NCBI RefSeq assembly: GCF_026015885.1
Contig: NZ_JAPDUG010000001.1
Location: 1,178,001-1,242,000, forward strand
Reading direction: 5' to 3'
Origin: Halocynthiibacter sp. SDUM655004
GTDB taxonomy: Bacteria > Pseudomonadota > Alphaproteobacteria > Rhodobacterales > Rhodobacteraceae
DNA length: 64,000 nucleotides
This document shows, one piece after another, positions 26,958 to 35,605 of this stretch (its first letter is position 1; each line of letters starts with the position of its first letter). The notes below the pieces were generated by a model. The model saw only the letters and a list, made by a program, of their open reading frames with translations. It was not told the origin of the DNA and did no database searches. The position numbers and the translations under genes were made by a program.

Positions 26958-27590
26958 ATGGGGTTTCACGAGGTAAGATTTCCGGCAACGCTGAGTTTTG
27001 GTTCCGTCGGTGGGCCAGAGCGGAAAACGGATGTTGTCACACTGGCCAACGGGTTTGAGGAGCGTAATACGCCCTGGGCCCATTCTCGTCGCCGCTATGA
27101 CGCGGGTGTCGGGATGCGCTCGCTGGATGACGTGGAGACGCTTTTAGCGTTTTTTGAAGCACGCCGCGGGCAGCTTTTCGGGTTTCGGTGGAAGGATTGG
27201 TCGGATTTCAAATCAGGTAAGGCTTCGGTCGAGCCGGATTACGAGGACCAGCGCATCGGTACAGGGGATGGGGAAACTGCGGTTTGGCAGCTGACCAAGA
27301 CTTATGCCTCGGGGACGCATGACTATGTGCGGCCAATCCATAAGCCCGTAGAGGGAACCGTTAAGATCGGTGTTCAGGGTGATCCATTGCAGGAGAGCGT
27401 GGACTATGAGGTAGACCATGCCACAGGGCAGGTGACCTTTAGCCATCCGCCGGACGTTGGCGTTACGATTACCGCTGGGTTCGAGTTTGACGTGCCTGTA
27501 CGGTTTGATGCCGATCATATCCACACTTCTGTTGCAAGTTTTCAGGCGGGTGACGTGCCAAACGTGCCGATCGTGGAGGTGCGGGTCTGA
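26958..27590 (+). CDS. GTA distal tail protein (DUF2460)
   Basis: A 210-residue baseplate ring protein. It starts MGFHEVRFPATLSFGSVGGPERKTDVVTLANGFEERNTPWAHSRRRYDAG and includes FFEARRGQLFGFRWKDWSDFKS, both DUF2460 hallmarks, then a galectin-like strand-rich end. GGAGG precedes the start; it shares one base with the hub gene. Confidence 0.95.
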   Translation: MGFHEVRFPATLSFGSVGGPERKTDVVTLANGFEERNTPWAHSRRRYDAGVGMRSLDDVETLLAFFEARRGQLFGFRWKDWSDFKSGKASVEPDYEDQRIGTGDGETAVWQLTKTYASGTHDYVRPIHKPVEGTVKIGVQGDPLQESVDYEVDHATGQVTFSHPPDVGVTITAGFEFDVPVRFDADHIHTSVASFQAGDVPNVPIVEVRV

Positions 27591-28498
27591 TGGGGATAGA
27601 TGCTGATTTTCTGGCGCATTTGAAGAGCGGCTACACGAGCGTATGTCGATGCTGGGCTGTTACGCGCACAGATGGGGTAAGGCTTGGGTTTACAGATCAT
27701 GACCGGACGCTTTCGTTTGAGGGGATTGAGTTCGTCGCCGAAACGGGGCTGACGGCGCGGGCTTTGCAGCAAACAACAGGGCTTGCGGTTGATAACAGCG
27801 AGGCCGTTGGGGCGCTTTGCAGTGATATGATCCGCGAGGAGGATATTGCTGCGGGCCGGTATGACGGGGCAGAGGTTCTGGCGTGGCTTGTGAACTGGCA
27901 GGACGTGAGCCAGCGGCATTTGCAGTTTCGGGGCACCCTTGGCGAGTTAACGCGCGGAGACGGCGCATTTCAGGCGGAACTGCGCGGGCTGACCGAAGCG
28001 TTGAACCAACCACAGGGACGGAGCTTTCAGAAGCCGTGCACCGCGGTGCTGGGAGATACGAATTGCAAGTTTTCGCTAAAGAAAACAGGCTTTGCGACTG
28101 AGCGAGAGATCGCTGAAGTTCTAGGCAACCGTGTTCTGCGATTCAACGGCATGAAGAGCTTTGATGATCGATGGTTCGAGCGTGGGCGGTTTGAGATCAT
28201 GAGTGGGGCCGGCGCTGGGCTTGTCGGGATTGTAAAAAATGATCGGCTGACAGATGCACACCGCGAAATCGAACTGTGGGAAGCGCCGCGCCTTGGACTC
28301 GCAGTTGGTGATGTGATCCGGTTTGAGGCCGGCTGTGACAAGCGGGTTGCGACCTGCAAGCACAAGTTCAACAACTACATCAATTTTCAAGGGTTTCCGC
28401 ATATCCCTGGCGAGGATTGGCTGATGTCTGTACCTCGGCGTGGTGGCCGGAATGACGGCGGGAGCCGCATTTCCGGCTCGGGCGGAGGTGCGGCATGA
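27590..28498 (+). CDS. GTA baseplate hub protein (DUF2163)
   Basis: A 302-residue protein. The N-terminal DUF2163 domain shows LKSGYTSVCRCWAVTRTDGVRLGFTDHDRTLSFEG and EVLAWLVNW. The C-terminal part has four cysteines in the pattern CTAVLGDTNCKFS and CDKRVATCKHKFNNYINFQGFPHIPGEDWL, the conserved end of the family; as I recall, structural work on RcGTA places an iron-sulfur cluster in the hub. Overlaps the peptidase gene by four bases. Confidence 0.95.
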   Translation: MGIDADFLAHLKSGYTSVCRCWAVTRTDGVRLGFTDHDRTLSFEGIEFVAETGLTARALQQTTGLAVDNSEAVGALCSDMIREEDIAAGRYDGAEVLAWLVNWQDVSQRHLQFRGTLGELTRGDGAFQAELRGLTEALNQPQGRSFQKPCTAVLGDTNCKFSLKKTGFATEREIAEVLGNRVLRFNGMKSFDDRWFERGRFEIMSGAGAGLVGIVKNDRLTDAHREIELWEAPRLGLAVGDVIRFEAGCDKRVATCKHKFNNYINFQGFPHIPGEDWLMSVPRRGGRNDGGSRISGSGGGAA

Positions 28499-28932
28499 GG
28501 AACGACATCCTGACCTCTGCGCGAGCGTGGATTGGCACGCCCTATGTGCATCAAGCTTCAACGAAACATGCGGGTGCGGATTGCCTTGGGCTGCTGCGCG
28601 GGGTCTGGCGCGAGGCGCTGGGCGTGGAGCCGGTTGCGGCGCCCAACTATACACCAGACTGGAGCGAGCCCACGGGCGAGGAGACACTTTGGTCGGCGGC
28701 GCGGGCTTATTTGAAGGAGAAGCCGCGCACAGATGCAGCAGCGGGCGATGTGCTCTTGTTTCGAATGCGCGCTGGATCAGTGGCCAAACACCTTGGCATT
28801 CAAGGCAAAACAGGTGAGGGCGCGACGTTTGTGCATGCCTACATGGGCCACGGTGTGGTGGAAAGTCCGCTTTCCCTGCCGTGGCAGCGCCGGATTGTGG
28901 CGCGGTTCGAATTTCCTGAGGAGGGCAAATAA
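28495..28932 (+). CDS. GTA NlpC/P60 cell-wall peptidase
   Basis: A 145-residue peptidase carried in the baseplate to open recipient peptidoglycan. Cys30 in HAGADCLGL, His99 in AKHLGI and His114 in FVHAYMGHGVVE fit the catalytic triad of the NlpC/P60 fold. Overlaps the hub gene by ATGA and the megatron gene by one base, so hub, peptidase and megatron are made together. Confidence 0.95.
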   Translation: MRNDILTSARAWIGTPYVHQASTKHAGADCLGLLRGVWREALGVEPVAAPNYTPDWSEPTGEETLWSAARAYLKEKPRTDAAAGDVLLFRMRAGSVAKHLGIQGKTGEGATFVHAYMGHGVVESPLSLPWQRRIVARFEFPEEGK

Positions 28933-31900
28933 TGGCGACGGTTGTACTTGCTGCTGTTGGATACAGTGTAGGGGCCTCCTTGGGTGGCGCGGCGTTTGGG
29001 ATTTCGTCGGCCATCATCGGGCGCGCGGTTGGCGCCACTGTGGGTCGAATGATCGACCAGCGATTGCTGGGTGGCGGCAGCCAGGCCGTGGAAACGGGCC
29101 GCGTGGACCGGTTCCGTTTGACGGGGGCAAGCGAAGGCGCGCCGATTCCGCAAATTTACGGAAGGATGCGAACCGCGGGGCAGGTGATCTGGGCCTCGGA
29201 GTTTAGTGAGCGCAAGAAGAAATCCGGTGGTGGCGGTGGCAAGGGCGGCCCAAAGGAGCCGGAGGTCACGAGCTATTCTTACTCGGTGAGTGCAGCGGTT
29301 GCGCTCTGCGAGGGAGAGATTTCAGGAATTGGACGTGTCTGGGCAGATGGGGTCGAGATTGCGCGGGATGATCTGAATATGCGGGTCTATTCGGGGAGTC
29401 AGGATCAGATGCCGGACCCGAAAATCGAAGCTGTAGAGGGGCAGGGCAATACGCCGGCCTATCGTGGCATCGCCTATGTGGTGTTTGAGAACCTGCAACT
29501 GGCGCAGTTTGGCAACCGTTTCCCACAGTTCAACTTCGAGGTTCTACGGCCTGCGCAGGTTGATCTGGAAACTGCGGAAGCCGATCCTGTTACGGCAGTA
29601 GAGGGGGTCGCGCTCATTCCTGGAACGGGTGAATATGCGCTAGCAACAACGCCGGTGCATTACAGCAGCGGTTTGGGCAAAAACCGTTCCGCGAACGTAA
29701 ATACACCATCTGGGAAAACCGATTTCGCAACGTCAATGGAAGCGCTGCGGGATGAAATGCCTAAAGTGAAATCGGTGTCGCTTGTTGTGTCGTGGTTTGG
29801 TGACGACTTGCGGATGAACAAATGCGAGATCCAGCCGAAGGTCGAGCAGAAGATACTGGACGGCACAACGATGCCTTGGCGTGTTTCTGGCGTGACACGG
29901 AGTGGTGCGCGGAAGGTTCCGAAGGAAGATGGGCGCTCCATTTATGGCGGGACACCGACGGATGCCTCTGTGGTCGAGGCTATTTCCGAGATGAACGATG
30001 GTGGGCAAGATGTTGTTTTCTATCCGTTTATCCTGATGGATCAGGAGAGCGGTAACGGGAAGATCGACCCATATACTGGCGCAGCAGACCAGCCGAAATT
30101 GCCGTGGCGCGGGCGGATTACGCTTTCCGTGGCACCGGGCCAGAGTGGCAGCCCCGATCAAACTGCGTCAGCCACAAGTGAAGTGGATGCGTTCTTTGGT
30201 ACAGCGCAAGTGGATGATTTTACGATCAACGGTACCAACGTGAATTATACCGGTCCGTCGGAATGGAGCTACCGTCGGTTCATCCTGCACTATGCGCATT
30301 TGTGTAAGGCTGCAGGCGGTGTTGCGGCGTTCTGCATCGGGTCGGAAATGCGTGGGCTGACGCAGGTGCGTGACGCGTCAAACGGGTTTCCGGCGGTTGA
30401 GAAACTTCGCCAGTTGGCAGCGGACGTAAGGGCTGTCTTGGGGCCGCAGTGCAAACTTAGTTATGCGGCAGATTGGAGCGAGTATTTCGGCTATCATCCG
30501 CAGGACGGATCAGGTGATGTTTACTTCCATCTTGATGCGCTTTGGGCAGATGCGAACATCGATTTCATCGGCATCGATAACTACATGCCGCTGTCGGATT
30601 GGCGCGACGGTGCGGATCATCAGGACGCCGGTTGGGGCTCGATTCACAATCTTGAATACCTGATGGCCAATATCGAAGGCGGTGAGGGGTATGACTGGTA
30701 TTATCATTCCAAAGCGGCCGAACGCGCACAAATCCGAACACCTATTGAGGATGGGGCCCACGGCGAAGATTGGGTTTGGCGATATAAGGATATTCGTGGC
30801 TGGTGGCAGAATAGGCACCACAATCGCATTGGCGGTGAGCGGCAGGCGCAAGCGACCGCTTGGGTGCCCGAAAGCAAGCCAGTGTGGTTTACCGAAATCG
30901 GCTGTGCTGCGGTTGATAAAGGTACGAACCAGCCCAACAAGTTTCTGGACCCGAAATCGAGCGAAAGCAGCTTGCCGAAATATTCTGACGGGACACGAGA
31001 TGACCTGATCCAGATGCAGTATTTGCGGGCGCTCTATGCGTATTGGCGGGATCCTGCGAATAATCCCGTGAGTGCCGAAACTGGTGTTCCGATGATTGAT
31101 ATGTCGCGTGCGCATGTTTGGGCGTGGGACGCGCGGCCATTTCCGTATTTTCCGAACAACGGAAATTTGTGGTCAGACGGTGGCAACTACGCACGAGGGC
31201 ATTGGCTCAACGGGCGGACGGTTGCACGATCTTTGGCGTCGGTCGTGGGCGAAATTTGTGAGCGTTCCGGCGTAACGGATTATGACACAAGCGCGCTTTA
31301 TGGCTTTGTGCGCGGCTATCAGGTTGCGGATGTGACCACGGCTCGTTCGGCGTTGCAGCCGCTGATGCTGGCCTATGGGTTTGAAGCGATCGAGCGTGAT
31401 GGCATGCTTGTTTTCAAGACTCGCGACGGGATCGCAGACGTAGAAATTCTGCCTGAACAGATGGCGGATTTGCCCGATCAGGATGCGGTTTTGCAGCGCA
31501 TGCGCGCGCCGACAGCGGAAACGGCGGGACGTATCCGGCTGGCGTTTGTGGAGAGCGACGGAGATTTCGAAGTCCGTGCTGCGGAGGCAATTCATCCGGA
31601 TGAGGTGACCTTTTCTGTGTCGCAATCCGAGTTGCCTCTGGCGCTTACGAAGGCAGAAGCGAGCACGATTGTAGAACGTTGGCTTGCCGAGAGCCGCGTT
31701 GCACGGGATGCGGTCCGGTTTGCGCTTCCGATGTCGGAGTTGGAGCTTGGGGCCGGCGATGTTGTTGCCCTGCCTGATGGGGAAGATTTTGCAAACTATC
31801 GTATTGATAACGTGGAGCAATCAGGTGCGCAGATCATCGACGCCGTTCGGGTTGAGAATGCGGTTTACACGGCGAGTGATGCGATCGAAGAGCCGACACC

Positions 31901-32858
31901 CCCGCGCAGTTTCACGCCGCCTGTTCCCGTTTTTGCGCAGTTCCTTGATCTGCCGTTATTGACGGGCGACGAAGCGCCACACGCGCCGCATCTGGCTGTT
32001 ACGGCGGAACCATGGCCAGGGTCTGTGGCGGTTTATAGTTCGGCGGAGTCCGATGACGCGGGCTATAGGCTCAATACACTGGTGAGCCAGCAGAGCGTGA
32101 TTGGGCAGACGGAGACACCCATGGTGGCGGCTCTGGCGGGTGTGCCTGATAACGGGGTGGCGCTGCGAGTGAAGCTTGCAACGGGGGAGCTTTCGTCTGC
32201 GACTTCGGATGCAGTTCTGAATGGCGCAAACCTTGCCGCGATTGGAGATGGCAACAGCGAGAATTGGGAGTTGTTCCAGTTCACAGAGGCCAGACTTGTG
32301 GCCGAAGACACATATGAGTTGTCGGGGCGGTTGCGCGGCCAGTTTGGGAGCGACGCGATTATGCCTGAGGTCTGGCCGGTTGGGAGCCTGTTTGTGCTTC
32401 TTGATGGGACTGCGGAGCAGATATCGCTTGCCACAAATGCAAGGGGGCTCGCGCGGAACTATCGGATTGGGCCAGCAACCCGTGGATATGATGATCCGAG
32501 CTATGAGCATAAGGTTGAGGCTTTTCAAGGGATTGGGTTGCGGCCCTATGCTCCGGTGCACTTAAAGGCGCAGGATGATGCAGGAGATCTGACCCTGAGT
32601 TGGATCAGGCGTGCGCGCGTGGAAGCAGACCAATGGAGTGGCTTTGACATCCCACTTGGCGAGGACAGTGAAAGCTATGTCGTTCGCGTACTCGAGGGCG
32701 AGGCCTTGCTGCGAGAGGCGACGGTTTCGACCCCAAGTTTCACCTATACAGCCGCGATGCAGGCAAGTGACGGCGGCGTGCCGGACGCATTCGAAGTCGC
32801 GCAAATCTCTCAGCGGTTCGGCGCGGGACCATTTAGAAGGAAAATGATCAATGACTAG
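28932..32858 (+). CDS. GTA megatron, large tail tip protein (TIM-barrel-like)
   Basis: Largest protein in the cluster, 1308 residues, the tip that contacts and penetrates the recipient envelope. N-terminus holds a hydrophobic Gly/Ala segment (VGASLGGAAFGISSAIIGRAVGA), then tail-tip strands with IPQIYGRMRTAGQVIWASEF. Residues about 430-760 form the GTA TIM-barrel-like domain (YADWSEYFGYHP, DFIGIDNYMPLSDWRDG, VWFTEIGCAAVDKG). The last 500 residues are phage tail_3-type beta domains. A GGGGKGG stretch near residue 100 may be a flexible loop. Frame is intact. Overlaps the DUF2793 gene by eight bases. Confidence 0.95.
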   Translation: MATVVLAAVGYSVGASLGGAAFGISSAIIGRAVGATVGRMIDQRLLGGGSQAVETGRVDRFRLTGASEGAPIPQIYGRMRTAGQVIWASEFSERKKKSGGGGGKGGPKEPEVTSYSYSVSAAVALCEGEISGIGRVWADGVEIARDDLNMRVYSGSQDQMPDPKIEAVEGQGNTPAYRGIAYVVFENLQLAQFGNRFPQFNFEVLRPAQVDLETAEADPVTAVEGVALIPGTGEYALATTPVHYSSGLGKNRSANVNTPSGKTDFATSMEALRDEMPKVKSVSLVVSWFGDDLRMNKCEIQPKVEQKILDGTTMPWRVSGVTRSGARKVPKEDGRSIYGGTPTDASVVEAISEMNDGGQDVVFYPFILMDQESGNGKIDPYTGAADQPKLPWRGRITLSVAPGQSGSPDQTASATSEVDAFFGTAQVDDFTINGTNVNYTGPSEWSYRRFILHYAHLCKAAGGVAAFCIGSEMRGLTQVRDASNGFPAVEKLRQLAADVRAVLGPQCKLSYAADWSEYFGYHPQDGSGDVYFHLDALWADANIDFIGIDNYMPLSDWRDGADHQDAGWGSIHNLEYLMANIEGGEGYDWYYHSKAAERAQIRTPIEDGAHGEDWVWRYKDIRGWWQNRHHNRIGGERQAQATAWVPESKPVWFTEIGCAAVDKGTNQPNKFLDPKSSESSLPKYSDGTRDDLIQMQYLRALYAYWRDPANNPVSAETGVPMIDMSRAHVWAWDARPFPYFPNNGNLWSDGGNYARGHWLNGRTVARSLASVVGEICERSGVTDYDTSALYGFVRGYQVADVTTARSALQPLMLAYGFEAIERDGMLVFKTRDGIADVEILPEQMADLPDQDAVLQRMRAPTAETAGRIRLAFVESDGDFEVRAAEAIHPDEVTFSVSQSELPLALTKAEASTIVERWLAESRVARDAVRFALPMSELELGAGDVVALPDGEDFANYRIDNVEQSGAQIIDAVRVENAVYTASDAIEEPTPPRSFTPPVPVFAQFLDLPLLTGDEAPHAPHLAVTAEPWPGSVAVYSSAESDDAGYRLNTLVSQQSVIGQTETPMVAALAGVPDNGVALRVKLATGELSSATSDAVLNGANLAAIGDGNSENWELFQFTEARLVAEDTYELSGRLRGQFGSDAIMPEVWPVGSLFVLLDGTAEQISLATNARGLARNYRIGPATRGYDDPSYEHKVEAFQGIGLRPYAPVHLKAQDDAGDLTLSWIRRARVEADQWSGFDIPLGEDSESYVVRVLEGEALLREATVSTPSFTYTAAMQASDGGVPDAFEVAQISQRFGAGPFRRKMIND

Positions 32859-33561
32859 CACAGCGAATTTTGCCCTGCCTTTGGTGCAACCAAGCCAGGC
32901 ACAGAAACATGTTACGGTTAACGAAGCGCTGGTGCGGCTCGACGGGCTTTCGCAGCTTGTCTTGGCCTCGGTCGACACGGTGACACCGCCGTTGGCGGCC
33001 GATGAGGGCGCTTGTTATGCCGTGCCGACAGGAGCTGTAAATGCTTGGGCCGGACAAGGAGGAAAGGTGGCAATTTTCTCCAATGGAGGCTGGATATTTG
33101 TGACACCCAAAACAGGGTGGCGCGGATGGGTCGAAGACATGAGCCGCGCGGTACATTTTGACGGCAGCAACTGGGTTCAGGGCGCTCTTGCGCAGAGCCC
33201 AAATGGCGCGGCTTCGGGCTTTCATGTGCTTGAAATTGATCACGTTTTGAATGCTGGCGCGACAGATAGCACCATTCCGTTCATTCCCGCTCATGCGATG
33301 GTGTTCGGAGTGTCGGGTGTTGTGACGGATGCGATTACGGGCACGCTGACCGATTGGAGCCTTGGAACGGTGAGTTCTGCTGCGCAATATGGCAGCGGGC
33401 TGGGGCTTTCGCAGGGATCATATGTAAAGGGAACGCTCTCGTATGCCAGCACGGAGTATGCGCCCAGTGGCTTGGTCTTGACGGCAAATGGCGGTGATTT
33501 TGCAGGGGGAACGGTGCGGCTGGCCGTGCATTATTATGCGCTAACCATACCGCAGCTTTGA
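32851..33561 (+). CDS. DUF2793 domain protein, GTA-associated
   Basis: A 236-residue protein whose first 90 residues are DUF2793: NFALPLVQPSQAQKHVTVNEALVRLDGLSQLVL, then AWAGQGGKVAIFSNGGWIFVTPKTGWRGWVED. The second half (from HVLEIDHVLN) is a beta-rich domain ending LAVHYYALTIPQL, reminiscent of GTA tail fibre or spike C-termini. It starts inside the megatron stop, so is co-translated with it. Probably a particle surface component, perhaps a fibre that binds capsule; that is inference. Confidence 0.85.
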   Translation: MTSTANFALPLVQPSQAQKHVTVNEALVRLDGLSQLVLASVDTVTPPLAADEGACYAVPTGAVNAWAGQGGKVAIFSNGGWIFVTPKTGWRGWVEDMSRAVHFDGSNWVQGALAQSPNGAASGFHVLEIDHVLNAGATDSTIPFIPAHAMVFGVSGVVTDAITGTLTDWSLGTVSSAAQYGSGLGLSQGSYVKGTLSYASTEYAPSGLVLTANGGDFAGGTVRLAVHYYALTIPQL

Positions 33562-33564
33562 CCG

Positions 33565-33891
33565 ATGCGCCCGTTCCTTCATGGTGATATCACGGCGCTT
33601 GCACGGGCGCTTGTTGCTCTGCCGCGAGCGGATTGGCCGCGCCGCGCGGTCGAGATTATGGCACAGGCCGAGGCAGCGGATATTTATCGCATAAGGACGG
33701 GACGGGCGCATCCGAATTGGGGCAATGGCAGCTTGATGGCGGCCGCAAATGCAACCGAGCAATTGCCAGAATCCGGACTTGAAGACAGGGTTTTCTGCGC
33801 GGCTTTGGCCTATGTTTTCGCGATGATTGCCACGCGGAACGGGCAAGAAACAAAGGCAGATCAAGCAAAAGTGAGGCCATTCCGTAACTGA
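33565..33891 (+). CDS. Small conserved GTA-adjacent protein
   Basis: A 108-residue protein beginning MRPFLHGDITALARALVALPRADWPRRAVEIMAQAEAADIYRIRTGRAHPNWGNGSL. This region with A-DWP, ADIYR and HP-WGNGSL is recognisable to me from the 3' end of other roseobacter GTA clusters, where its role is unknown. It follows the DUF2793 gene by three bases. Helical, soluble, no signal peptide. Last gene of the rightward GTA operon. Confidence 0.75.
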   Translation: MRPFLHGDITALARALVALPRADWPRRAVEIMAQAEAADIYRIRTGRAHPNWGNGSLMAAANATEQLPESGLEDRVFCAALAYVFAMIATRNGQETKADQAKVRPFRN

Positions 33892-33932
33892 ATGAGTGCT
33901 ATCACAGCTTTGCGATTGTCGGTTTCGTCCTA

Positions 33933-33948
33933 TCTACTATAAGGTAGA
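33933..33948. promoter_or_regulatory. Inverted repeat upstream of cysE
   Basis: TCTAC, TATAAG, GTAGA: 5-bp arms around a -10-like hexamer, 34 bases before the cysE start. A repressor bound here would cover the promoter. Short, so it may be chance. Confidence 0.3.
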
Positions 33949-33981
33949 CCTGACGAATTCAAAGCACGACGAGGGCACCCC

Positions 33982-34785
33982 ATGGCCGAAACACATAGCA
34001 AAATCCGCGAGCTTGACCCCGTATGGTCGCAGATCTGCACCGAGGCCGAGGAAGCCGTGCGCAAAGAGCCCTTGATGGGTGGCATGCTGCATGGATCGTT
34101 GTTGCATCACCCGTCACTTGAGCGGGCGCTGGCCTTCCGCATCTCGCTGAAGCTGGCATCGGCAGAGATGTCGGAGCAGATTTTGCGCGAAATCGCGGAT
34201 GAGGCCTACGACGATGATCCGTCACTTGCTACGGCGGCGCGTGCGGACCTCGTTGCGGTGAAGGATCGTGATCCGGCTTGTGACAAGTTCATTCAGCCGC
34301 TGCTCTATTTCAAAGGGTTTCAGGCGATGCAGGCCTATCGTGTGTCGCATTGGCTTTGGAAAAAGGAGCGCCACGACATGGCGCGGTTCTTCCAAATGCG
34401 GACTTCAGAGATGTTTGGCATTGATATCCACCCCGCCGCACGCGTGGGTAAGGGGATCATGATGGATCACGCCCATTCGATCGTGATCGGCTCAACTTCG
34501 GTTGTCGGTGATAACGTGTCGATCCTTCAGTCCGTCACACTTGGCGGGACAGGTAAGGAAGACGGTGATCGTCATCCGAAAATCGGCGATGGCGTGTTGA
34601 TCGGTGCGGGGGCCAAAGTTTTGGGCAACATCAAGGTTGGCCATTGCAGCCGCATTGCCGCAGGCTCTGTTGTGCTTCAAGAGGTGCCGCCTTGCACCAC
34701 AGTTGCGGGTGTTCCGGCAAAAGTGGTGGGCGAAGCAGGATGCGATCAGCCCGCGCAGAGCATGAATCAGGTTATCGAGAAGTAG
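33982..34785 (+). CDS. cysE: Serine O-acetyltransferase
   Basis: First step of cysteine synthesis: acetyl transfer from acetyl-CoA to serine. 267 residues. N-terminal helical domain (DPVWSQICTEAEEAVRKEPLMGGMLHGSLLHH), then LLYFKGFQAMQAYRVSHWLW and the left-handed beta helix with IDIHPAARVGKGIMMDHAHSIVIG, GDNVSILQSVTLGGTGK and RHPKIGDGVLIGAGAKVLGNI. His residues of the HPAA and DHAH motifs are catalytic in the family. Its end overlaps the convergent membrane protein gene by 14 bases. Confidence 0.96.
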   Translation: MAETHSKIRELDPVWSQICTEAEEAVRKEPLMGGMLHGSLLHHPSLERALAFRISLKLASAEMSEQILREIADEAYDDDPSLATAARADLVAVKDRDPACDKFIQPLLYFKGFQAMQAYRVSHWLWKKERHDMARFFQMRTSEMFGIDIHPAARVGKGIMMDHAHSIVIGSTSVVGDNVSILQSVTLGGTGKEDGDRHPKIGDGVLIGAGAKVLGNIKVGHCSRIAAGSVVLQEVPPCTTVAGVPAKVVGEAGCDQPAQSMNQVIEK

Positions 34786-35446
34786 CAGCGCCTTCAGATG
34801 GGTGCTGCAAGGCGTTTGCCGCGGTTGACGCGTCCATGCGTGGTTTCCAAAGCCTTTCGCATCCAAGCAGCAGTGCGCCACGTAAAAGCGCCATGAAACA
34901 CGTGAGTTCCAGAAGTTCTTCGAGGAACACACTTTTGATCATGCCGAAGTCACCCTTTTCAAAGATACCAGCAATGCCGAATATCAGGAACGCCGCATAG
35001 AAATGCAGAAGTGTGCGGCTCCGCAGGAGATCCTTGGTTTGTTGCCAGCGGGATTGGGTTGGTCGGAAATAGGCCCAGAGCGTGACCAGCAATAACCCTA
35101 CGACCAAAGCGGCAACGACATATTTAACGCCATCTACCACTTGCGGCTCAAACCCGAAGACTTTGCCAAATGACAACTCGCGAGCCGCGCCTGCGAAGAG
35201 GAAAGCGGTCATGAAAATGGCATAGGCTTGAATGGCTCGGTAGGGGGCTCCGAAGTTAATCAAAGCGCGCAGCAAATAGGTGAGCGCGCCACAGAGAATG
35301 ACAAATACCTGTGCGTTCTCAAGTACGCCGTTTTCTTTGCTCAGGTTTGCGCCGTTTAAATGCAGGATGATGAAAACCGCAATCGCGCCGAGCATCAAAG
35401 CATCGGCGAGCTTATGCGTGAAAAGTCTGGACGTTCTTTTGGGCAT
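34772..35446 (-). CDS. Hypothetical multi-helix membrane protein
   Basis: A 224-residue protein I do not recognise, with about six hydrophobic helices (first at residues 12-30, last around 185-203). Charged motifs inside the membrane parts, such as AARELSFGKVFG and FLEELLELTCFMALLRG, may be functional. The C-terminal 20 residues are polar and are encoded across the 3' end of cysE on the opposite strand. No strong ribosome binding site. Convergent with cysE and on the same strand as pdhC downstream. Confidence 0.65.
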   Translation of the reverse strand: MPKRTSRLFTHKLADALMLGAIAVFIILHLNGANLSKENGVLENAQVFVILCGALTYLLRALINFGAPYRAIQAYAIFMTAFLFAGAARELSFGKVFGFEPQVVDGVKYVVAALVVGLLLVTLWAYFRPTQSRWQQTKDLLRSRTLLHFYAAFLIFGIAGIFEKGDFGMIKSVFLEELLELTCFMALLRGALLLGCERLWKPRMDASTAANALQHPSEGAATSR

Positions 35447-35545
35447 TTAGAGTACACCGTCGCTTTCGGGTATCGGAAATCTGGCGGGTAGTCTTAACCC
35501 TATTGGATTGCAATAGGTATTTGAAGGGTGCGGCAAGGGCGCGCA

Positions 35546-35578
35546 TAGAAAAACGGCGCAGAATCTCTTCTGCGCCGT
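35546..35578 (-). terminator. Terminator of the pdh operon
   Basis: ACGGCGCAGAA (35553-35563), loop TCTC, TTCTGCGCCGT (35568-35578): perfect 11-bp stem followed on the minus strand by TTTTTCTATG. Confidence 0.85.
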
Positions 35579-35605
35579 AGCATTTCAGGTTGGTCGCGTT
35601 GTTGG

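Larger units (their letters stand above)
18726..33891 (+). mobile_element. Gene transfer agent (RcGTA-type) structural gene cluster
   Basis: Seventeen tightly packed genes in the order known from Rhodobacter capsulatus GTA: small and large terminase, portal, g3.5, protease, capsid, adaptor, stopper, tail terminator, tail tube, two tail chaperone genes, short tape measure, distal tail protein, hub, peptidase, megatron; then DUF2793 and a small conserved gene. No integrase, replication or lysis gene is present, no att sites are visible, and all structural frames are intact. Particles of this family package random host DNA, so the locus is domesticated rather than a prophage. The 293 bases upstream (18433-18725) should carry the promoter; the known activator GafA must be encoded elsewhere. 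Confidence 0.95.

Noticed and set aside
18726-33891. Prophage interpretation of the structural cluster
   Set aside because: No integrase, repressor, replication or lysis genes and no flanking att repeats; gene order and sequences match GTA instead.
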